DNA of 64,000 bases from Sarcocystis neurona (taxonomy: Eukaryota; Apicomplexa; Conoidasida; Eucoccidiorida; Sarcocystidae), in contig KL647313.1 in assembly GCA_000727475.1 (NCBI GenBank), forward strand, positions 1,651,214 to 1,715,213, written 5' to 3'. The position numbers and the translations under genes were made by a program. The notes beneath the pieces were generated by a model, which did no database searches, had not been told where the DNA came from, and was given only the letters and a program-made list of their open reading frames with translations. Shown piece by piece: positions 1 through 9,900 of this stretch; within the stretch, counting starts at the first letter, position 1; each line of letters begins with the position of its first letter.

Positions 1-38
1 ATATGTGCGAGGAGGAGTCTGACAATAGAACGTACCAC

Positions 39-43
<5 letters not shown>

Positions 44-79
<36 letters not shown>
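44..79. repeat. (AT)n microsatellite
   Basis: An uninterrupted alternating AT run, followed by a short GTCT run. Confidence 0.95.
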
Positions 80-83
<4 letters not shown>

Positions 84-539
84 CTGTCTGTCTGTCTGTC
101 TCTATAGGCAGATACACGCATGTATATGTATGTAGGTGAAAAGAAGTGGAAAGGGAGAAGAAGAAAGAAAGACACGCGCGGGGCTATTTGGTAGAGACCG
201 AATTTGAAGATATAACTGCCGCGGAGGCAAAAGACCGCAGTCGCTTTCTGGCAGCAGCAGAAGGTGAACAATAGCAGGCACGCAGAACAAACACGGTGGC
301 CGAGAAACACATATACTCGACATTTATCTGCTCGCTTCTACATGTAGGACTCGCCGACGAGAAGTGCAGATATACTTCTGACCTTTGCAATTTCTCCCCT
401 TTCTTTTGTTCTCTTTCTCCATCTACACGTATATGCACATACGTGCGTGTATACGTGGTTGCACTTGTACATCAAAACGGGTGATTAGTCGTCTCTGCTG
501 ACGCCGCTGCTGCTGTCTATTTATCCTTGTTCCTCGTCC

Positions 540-720
540 CCGCTGCTGCTGCTGTTGACCCGTCCCGCTGCTGCTGCTGTTGACCCATCCCTGCTGCTGC
601 TGCTGTGCGTCCGTCCCCGCTGCTGCTGCTGTGGGCCTCTCCCTGCTGCTGCTGCTGTGGGTCCGTCCCCGCTGCTGCTGCGGTGGGTCCGTCCCTGCTG
701 CTGCTGGTACTGTTGGTTCG
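540..720. repeat. CTG-based minisatellite, units about 24-30 bp
   Basis: Repeated blocks of four CTG triplets separated by spacers of the type GTGGGTCCGTCCC or TTGACCCGTCC. It lies in SMC5 intron sequence on the antisense side. Confidence 0.85.
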
Positions 721-821
721 TCGCTACCGCTGCAGAAAGTTGTATCCCTTTTTGGTGCTGCTGCTGGAGGTGTGTGTGTGTGTGTGCGTGTGTGGTGCTG
801 CAGCAGTTTGCATGCAAGTAC

Positions 822-938
822 CTCTTCCTCGACGGCGAGACACCGAAGCTGCGACTGCTTTTGCGCCGTCCGTCGCTGTAAGTCTCGTTTATCTTTTAAA
901 CAGCGGTCCAGTTCCTCCTGGAGCTTCAGCAATCGCTG
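822..938 (-). CDS. SMC5: SMC5 exon 7: coiled-coil arm, last one visible
   Basis: Reads QRLLKLQEELDRCLKDKRDL then QRRTAQKQSQLRCLAVEEE before donor GTACTT. It is 39 codons, phase 0 at both ends with acceptor TGTTGCAG. This is a clear coiled coil. Later exons must lie left of the window. An upstream acceptor within the same open frame could lengthen it. Confidence 0.6.
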
Positions 939-3900
939 CTGCAACACTGCTGCGTTGCACGCGCCACCATCTCCGCGCAGCTGCGACAGCAGCAGCACAG
1001 CTCCAGCATACCGGTGCAGTGTAGAGCAGACACACAGCAGAAAAGCAGCAGTAGCAGCAGCGACAGCAGCAGTACAGTGACAGCAGCGGCAGCAGCAACA
1101 GCAGCAGCGACGGCAGCCGTAGCAGTGACAGCAGTAGCAGGGACAGCAGCAGTAGCAGGGACAGCAGCAGTAGCAGGGACAGCAGCAGTAGCAGGGACAG
1201 CAGCAGTAGCAGCGACAGCAGCAGCCACAAGAGCAGCAGAAGGAGGGGCAGCACGAGGTGCCGCACCTGCAGCAGCCACAGCAGCAGCAGGAACAGCAGC
1301 TGCAGCACGAGGAGCTGCGGGTAGCAGCAGAGGCACGACAGAAGAGAAGATGAGACGCTTGCCTGCGAGGCGGGAAGAGGTGTAGCAGCAACTCTCCGCA
1401 CAGCCTTACAACCTCCGCATGCAGGCGCGTGCGGCGGGTAGAGGAAAAACAGCTGCAACGAAAAGAAGTTGTACCTTCGCATGCAGATGCATGTCAGGAG
1501 TTCCAGGGGAAATGGAGGAGGACAAAGGCATGTGCGCACATGTGCATGCGGTTGAATACAAGAGGTATGACCGAGAAGAAAAGAGTGGGGCAGCAGCGTT
1601 GACGCCTGGGCATACGTAAGGGCCTGAGGCAGATAGCGAAGTGTGTGAGATCCCACGTGTGCGCAGCGGCTGTCGAACAGCAGCAGCCGAGCAGCAGAGA
1701 GAGCCAAGTAGAAAGGAGAGGAGAAGAGCAGTGTGGGGTAGAAGAGCAACGTCCGCTTTCCATCCGCACACATCAGCAGCAGCAAAAATCAGGAGAAGAC
1801 AGCGAAGAAGCGGGAGGACGGCAGAGTCGCGGGGAAGGACAGAGAGCAACAGGTACTGCAGCTTCTGCAAAAAACTCCGTGCTGCAGTCCTTTTCTTCCC
1901 CTCCCCTCTCCCTGGCGGTATGCATGCAGGCGGGGCCGCACAAGAAGGGGCTGCGCGCCTGACTGCATGCGCGCGCTCCTCAAGTCCCCTCGGCACGCGC
2001 ATGCAGGAGAGACAAAATACTCGGAAATGCCCGCCGCTCTTCTTCCGCGCGTTTACACACACGGACGCAGATATTAGGTGCCACTATATAAAGGCATCTA
2101 TATACATAGTTCTCTGTAGGCCTATATATGCGTTTATATGTATATATCAACGTGGAGACCTCTCCCTATCTCTCTATACGCATATGTCTACGTGCAGAGT
2201 TCTTCCCTTGTATATACGTAAATATCTGTAGAGTTCTTCCCCTGCGTACAAATATATCTATGTATAGAGTTCTCTCTAAGTAGATATGTATACATATGTA
2301 GAGAGTTCCCTCTCTGTATAAGTATACACACACCTGTGTCTATCTGTAACGTTGGGTCTCTCTATCTCTCTCTCTATATAGAGAGAGATGTCTATCTATG
2401 TATAAACTTCCTCCCCTGCATATATATATATATATATATTTGTATATGTGGACAGTTGTCTCATATATATATATATATGTATGCGCCGGGTTCTCTTTCT
2501 CCATATATATGTATACACATATATATATATATATATATGTTTAGAGTTCTTCCCCTGTATCTACATATATGTATATGGACATGTTGAAACTTCTCTGTAT
2601 ATATATATATATGGGAAGCTGTGCTTGTGTGTATACCTTCGAGAGAAGTATTGAATTGCTTCACCTCGGCGCGTGCGTCTACGCGTCTGCATGAATTTCT
2701 CTGGTTGTCGATAATATACGTAGGCCTCCACAGATATACGCGTATATATGTAGTCGTTTCTGACTGCATGCACGTCGTTTTCTACGCATGAACACTCCAA
2801 GAAATTATCCACGTACACACATATGTTTATGTGTACGTTTCTGAGCGCCTGCACGTGTAGACTTCTACATACCCCCCGAACACATACGTGCATGCACATC
2901 TGTTTTTTCTAAGTGCATGCAGGCGGCACGCCGGCCTTCAGGCGTGTGTGTGGTGTACATTTTCCGGGACGAAGATCTAGAGGAAGAAGCAGACCCCTTT
3001 CGCCCCACAAAATTGGCCCCCACCACGGCGCAGATATTCCCGCGCGTGAGGAGGGGCAGCTATCAAACCGCATGCATTCCTTTCCTCTCCCTTTGAAGAA
3101 AGGGGGACGTTTCCCTTTCCCTTTGTCCCTTTCTTGACGCAGGAAAGTCGGAGAGTTTTCGCTTTCAGTTCTCGCAGACGTACCGCCTCCTCCTTCCGCT
3201 GCGCGTGCAGCCAAGCAGCCTTGCGCGACAGCAGCTCCCTCTGCAGCTGCTGCTGCGCTGCGATGTCTCGAAGAATCTCCGCAGGAAGCGTCTCGAGGCC
3301 ACTTTCCCACTCCTTCACGCGCTGCAGTCCCTGCGAGGGCCGCAGCAGTGCTCAAAGCGAGGAAAGAATAGCCTTCCCTACACACATATATATGGACGTA
3401 TACACACACGTGCCCAGCAGCAGCCTCCTTTTGACGTGGGCGCGTCTGCTGTGGGGGCTCCGGCAGCAGCGCAGTGCATGCGCCTGGTGCGACGGCTGCC
3501 CCAGCAGCAGCTACGGCTGAGACACAGGCACGGGGCAACGGGGGACTTTTTTTCCTCGCGCATGCAGCCCCGGGCAGCACCTGCGTGGCTCCTCAACGAA
3601 TCCCACGAATATCAACACATACACACACACACATACCTGGGCTCACACACGTATATAGATCTACACCTCTGCATCTAACGCTTCCGGGTAACCACACATA
3701 TACTACATATATGTACACGTGTAAACGTAGATATACATATATGAATATGTATATGTATATATGTTTGTTTCTTCCATATTGGTCTAACGCCTCCGGGTAA
3801 CCACACATACACTATATACATGTATACGTGTAAACGTAGATATACATATATGAATATGTATATGTGTATGTGTTTGCTTCTTGCATATTGGTCTACGTGT

Positions 3901-6900
3901 AACGTTTGCAGGTTCCAGGGACGTTTTCCGTTGCTGGTATTTCTGTTTGCCTGGTAGGCCCCCCGAAACATACGTACCCACGCACCCACGACTGCATGCC
4001 TATTATTTCTGTAGCTAGATGAAGCTCCTACTTTCTCTATCTACTCCAATATACACCGAAGTGAGTGCACGCGTACTTCTTCGTCTCTCTGTTTCTCTTG
4101 GTGGAGAGGAATCTACCTGGAAGTGTGTACCTGTTTGCGACAGTCGTGGCCGGCCTTTAACGAACACGTGTGACGTATTTGTTCACTTCTTCTTATATGT
4201 CTCATTTTCGCTCTATTACCCTCACTGCTTCTGTCTCCTCTCTCTTCTCCGTCTCCTTTTCTCTTTATGTGTGTGTATGTCTGTGTGTCTCTCGCTCTGT
4301 TCTGCTGTCTCCCTATCTCCCTTTTGTTGTCCCCCTCTCTGTCCTGCTGTCTCCCTATCTCCCTTTTGCTGTCCCCCTCTGCCTTCTGCTGTCTCCATCT
4401 CTGTTTTCTGTCCCCCTGTCCCCTCCGCTGTCTCCCTGTCCCCTTCGCTGTCTCCCCGTCCCCTTCGCTGTCTCCCTGTCTCCATCGCTGTCTCCCTGTC
4501 TCCATCGCTGTCTCCCTGTCTCCTTGGCTGTCTCCCTCTGGTAGACGCTGTGTCTCTGCTCTTCGTGGCCGCCCTTTGTCTTTCTGTCTGTATGTATTTC
4601 CCTCTTCTTCAACATCTCGCCCCCTTCCTATCTCTGGCCGTCTCTCTTCTTTGCTGCCGTCTCCGTTCTTCTCCGTCTCGCCGTCTCCCTGCCTTCTTCT
4701 TCTCTGTTGTGTCTCTTTCGCCTGTCCCTCGCTGCTGTCTCTGTATTTGAAGTTGTGTTTCATCTGGTCGGTGGTGGAGACGGCCTTCCGTGGACCCCTC
4801 CCGGCGCCTTCGGTATCTTCTGTCTTTTGCAAACCCGTTGTTGTTGTTGCTGCGGGTCATCGTCGTCCGTCTTTTTCTGTTTGCTGCTCTCTCGCATGTG
4901 TCTTTGTCTCTACTGTCTCCCTACGCGCGGGGGCGCTGCAGGTCTGTGTGTCTGTGTGTAGGGTGTGCGTACGCCAGCAAACGACTCTTCAAGAGCAGCC
5001 AGCAGCTGCTGTTTGCGCCGCACGCATGCAGCAGCAGCACGTGAGTTGCCCTCCTGGAGCTGCAGCAGCTGCTGCCGGGCAGTCGCAAGCTCCTCGTTCC
5101 ACTGCAGCAGCTGCTGCTTCTTCTCCTGCAGCTGCGCTTGCGCTTCCTTGCATCTCTGTTCCTCCTGCTGCAGCGCAGCACGCCGTCGTCGCAGCAGCAG
5201 CTACGACCAGCAGCCGCAGCAGCAAATCGCAAAACACATATCACCAGCAAAACAGCGACTGGTGAAGCTACAGCGGGATGCGAGAAGGAGAAACACAGAG
5301 AACAAAAAGAAACAGCACGGCGTCAGCTGCGTTACACCAGCAACCCCACACAACTCTGCATGCAGTAAAACGGCAGCAGCGGACCCTCTAGGCGCCCAGG
5401 AACCTCAGCAGCAACACGGGCACACACAGAGCCGTCACTCCAACAACAGCAGCAGCAGCAGATGACACGACGAGCAGCTACCGCACCCAAAACAGAACCT
5501 GGTCTAACAGCAGCAACACACATCTAGAAGCAGAAGCAGCAGCGCTGTAAACCACCACCAACAGCAGCAGAGTCTTCACAAGCAGCAGGGCAGGAGAAAC
5601 AGCTGCAGCAGGTTGCATCCGGTGTTGACATGAGATGCATCGCGCGGCACTCCTCGGGGAGTAGTAGCAGTGCAGGCCGCACCACCGCCTCACCGTCGCA
5701 GCAGCAGCAGCAGCCAATACTACCGCACCAATGGGAGTGAAACCAGCAGGGTGCAGCCCAGCAGCAGCAGCGCCAGCCCGAAATCAACTCGGGGCAGCAG
5801 GTCCGGCAGCAACAGCAGCAGACACACGGGCCGCAGCAGCAGCGACAGCAGCAAACGCCAGCCCTCCTCAGGTCGCCAATCTCAGGCACAGCAAGAGCAG
5901 GAACCTTTCATGCTGCTGAAATAGCAGCGGGGAGTCCACTGCAGCAGCAGCTCCCGTCCCCGCAGAAGAGTGTGGGGTCGCTGTGTGGCAAACCACCAGG
6001 AGCAGTAGCTCCTTTGGCTTCTTAATATACCTAGGATCCACGCGCAGCAGCAGCAGCAGCAGACCCCTGTCCGGCAGGCAACCAGGCGTACTGCAGCAGC
6101 AGCAGACGCCTGTGTGGCAGGCGATCAGGCGTACTGCAGCGGCAGCAGCATGCGTCCAGCTTGTCCTGGGGGTTACGTCTAAAGTGCAGCAGCAGCAGCA
6201 GTGGCGGTATCGGAAGCACTCATGATGCCGGGCATGCAGCAGCAGCAGCAGCGAAACAGGCCAACGACGTTGTAAGAGTCAGCAGCACCCGCAGCACGTG
6301 TCCGGCACAGAGCAAAAAAGCATCTGCTCAACAAAAGCAACAGCAGGCGGACATGCACGCAAGAAGATCAGCTAAGCGGCAACAGCAGCCTAATATATAT
6401 ATATATATATTTCTACCTTTATCTCTCTCTCATTCTAGCAGCACCACCAAGGGCAGCACCAGCAGCATAGAATACACATGTTTCTGTCTGTCTGTCTCTC
6501 TCTCTCTTATTCTAGCAGCAACAGCAAAGGCAGCAGCAGCAGCAAGAGCACCAACAGCAGCAGCGTAGTATGTATATCTTTCTTTCTCTCTCTTTCTCTC
6601 TTTCTAACAGCAAGGGCAAGAGCAGCAGCCCTGCGTGCCGGTCTCTCTTCCTCTGTTATACACTTTGTCATTATCTGAGCGGCAGCGGCAACAGCATTCG
6701 CAGCTCGACTTGTGTGCGTGCGCGTTAGACCGGCAGGAGGCGCAGGACGTCTAGACGACGTAGGCAGCAGCAGCACACATTCGTTTCTGCGGAGACTGGG
6801 GAGCGGCAGAAATAACGAAGAAGAAAAGCAGGGGAAGAAGAAGACACGTGGAGCAAGAGAAGCAAGACGAACTTGTTTAAGTTTCCCTTCGCACAGGACG

Positions 6901-9900
6901 CGCTGCTTCTCGCATCGGAGCAGCCGCTGAAAAGTTTGCTGCTGCTGCTGCAGCTGATGAATAGAGCGCTCCAGCAGCAGCAGCTCTGCCTCCTGCTGCT
7001 GCTGCTGCTCTGCTGCTCGCTGTCGCTTCAGTTCCCACGCGCGCAGTCCTTCGAAGGCAGCATGCAAGTCAAAGTCTATCGCCTGCAGGAGGGACAAGAA
7101 GAAGAAGAAGAGAAAGGCAATGTGAGAAACGAGGACAGTCGACGGGAAAGACGACGAAGAAGCAAAAGAAGCAAGAGAGATGAACAGCAGAGGAGAAGTA
7201 GGAGAAGCAGGTTGCACAGAGGCGAGAGAAGGACGCGAGGAGGTGCCGAAGAGAGACGGAGAGAATTCGCCGCCAAAACAGAGAAAGACGAAGAGTTTCT
7301 TCTGCGCAGGGATAACAGCAAGGATGTAGCAGGGAGAAGCTGCCTGAGAAAGGGAGACGGGGGAAGACCAGACAGAGGAGACGCGGTGGAAGGGAAAGAG
7401 ACGTCGAGGAAGAGGAGACGGCGGAGAAGGTGAGAGGCGAGGAGGGCAGCAGGAGACGAGACGCCGAAGGCAAGCGAAGGAGCAGCAGAACAGAGACAAG
7501 GAGACACGAAGAAAAGGGGGAGACACCCAAGAAGGAGAGGAAGTCGAAGAGACGGGAGACACATAAGAAGAGGAGAAATATGAAGAGACGGGGAAGACAC
7601 CCAAGAAGGAGAGGAATTCGAAGAGACGGGGGACACATAAGAAGAGGAAAAAGATGAAGAGACAGAGGGAGAGACATAACGAAGGACGGAGAGGTGGAGA
7701 GGAGAGAGACGCAGAGGGCGGACGCACGCAGGAAGGGGCGCGGGGAGGAGACGAGACGGGCGGAAGGGAAGAGACGGCAAAAGGAGGAGACTTACTTTAA
7801 GAGTTGCAGAGAAGAGCTGAGCAGGACGCATAGAAGCGAACTCAGCGACGCGCTCCTGGGACATGCAACATATCAAATTGTCAACTTGCAGCTTCAACTT
7901 CCTATGGAAAGTCGCCCGCGCTCTTGTGCTCGTACATTCTCTCCCATCGACGAAGAAAGAGGAGCTGCACGACTCCCCTCTCTGAAGAAAAAGAACACAG
8001 CAGCAGCAGGGCAGACAGCAGAAGCAGCAGTGGACAGAGCAGCAGCAGCAACAGCAGCAGCAGTGACAGCACCAGAAGCAGCAACAGCAGCAGCAGCATG
8101 GAAAGCAGCAGAGGCGTCGACAGAAGCAGATGTAGCAGCAGCAGCAGACGCATCCGTCAAGACCTACTCAAAGCACAACATATATATGTAAATATGTATA
8201 TCTATATATGCATACATATATGTCTGCATATATTTGTATACATAGATATATATATAGCCAGGAACACGCGACCTCCATCATGACCTCCTCAATACATAAG
8301 ACATATATACGTATATATATGTATTATATATATCTTTGTATACATATATATATATTTATACATATATGGCGAGACCCAGCAACACATAGAGCCAGGACGA
8401 ACGTGACCTGCTCAACGCGCCACGAATATATTTGCTCCCCCAGCAAATATATCAACTACATACACATGCTTCTCCTATATACATTCACCATATCAGAATA
8501 CATGTATGTATGTGAAACACATATATAGGAATATGAAGGAAACGGGGGAAGGAAAACGTATGTCTCTACGCACGTGTGGGGAGGATCGGCAGTGCTGCGT
8601 CCGCCAACAGCCGCATGCAGTCCACACTATGGAAGACTTTGCATGCGTCTACGCGTTTCTCGGGGATTTCCCCCCCATATCGATAAAAAAGAAGCAGATA
8701 CACGTAGACTTCCCCCCCACACACACGCGTATGTGTATAGCCACGTGCATGCAGCTAGGCGAACTGCGTGGCACCTGCCCTGAGGCGGAAATCTTCCGGC
8801 ATTTGCAGGCGGGGGGGAGAAGAGTCCAGGCATGGGGGGCCCCCAGCCTCTCCCCACCGCTGTTTTATCCGCTTGCCACTTCACTTTTTATCTCCCCGTC
8901 TCTCTCCGTGTTGTCTCCGTCTCGCGTGTCCACGTCTCCCCCCCTCCTTGTGCAGGAAGGAACTCTGCCTGCCTTCCTTCCCCCCCCCCCCCTGTCCTTC
9001 TGGGCTTATTGCACGTCTGTCTCTGTCTTTCTTTTCTTCACCTACTTCTCCCTTTTCTTTCTATTTGTCTGTCTTTGTCGCTTACTCGCCTCAGTTCCCG
9101 GCTTGTTCGCACCGGAGGATCTGCTGCCTTCCTGGGCTGCAGGACGCATGCAACAGAGCAGGACGGCTTCCCTGCTTTGATGAAGTGCTGCAGTTTCTTC
9201 CCTCGCTGGGTGATGCTGCTCACATCAAAGCCGAGGCCGAACGCCAGAGCGCACAGCAAGCTGCTCTTCCCCACACCGTTCCCTGCTGCCACCTGCACAC
9301 ACCCCACAGAAGCACCAGCAGCAGCAGGCAGCACGGGCAGCAGCAGTAGCAGCCGCGCGGCGCAGCAAAAGCAGAAGCGGCAGCCCAGGAGAAGCAACAG
9401 AAGCAGAAGCAGCGCAGAAGATGCAGCAGCAGCAGCAGGAGCAGCGACAGGAGTAGCAGCAGGAGCAGCGACAGGAGCAGCAGCAGGGGCAGCGACAGGG
9501 GTAGCAGCAGCAGGGGCAGCAGCACTCGCACTCGGGAGATTAAGGGTACAAGTGTGTGCTCCGTCTGGAGGAATGGCAGCAGCAGCAGTGGTAGACCCGT
9601 GTAACCACCTGTTCACCGATGTATCGCAGCAGCAGGACCACCAGCAATATAGAACTTTTATGTGAACAGCAGCAACAGCATCGCAGCACATGTACGAGCA
9701 GGTGCAGCGGCGCCGCTGCTTGAACAGTTTTTACGTACGTATGCATACATAAACAGACGGAACCGGCACCACATATATGCAGATGTACCGATATATACGT
9801 AAAGAGAGAGAGGGGGAAAACAGACATTTCTGCGCCAGTATACGAGCAAAGCAGCAGGAGGTAGTGAGTCAACATCTTATATATGAATACATATGTATAC

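Larger units (their letters stand above)
1..821 (-). other. SMC5 intron sequence, cut by the window edge
   Basis: Contains an (AT)n run at 44-79, a GTCT run just after it, CTG minisatellite-like tracts at 540-720 and a (TG)n run near 771-795. No exon was recognised. Confidence 0.5.

Noticed and set aside
4019..4750. 243-codon plus frame
   Set aside because: Ser/Leu/Cys/Pro reading of a polypyrimidine repeat within an SMC5 intron.
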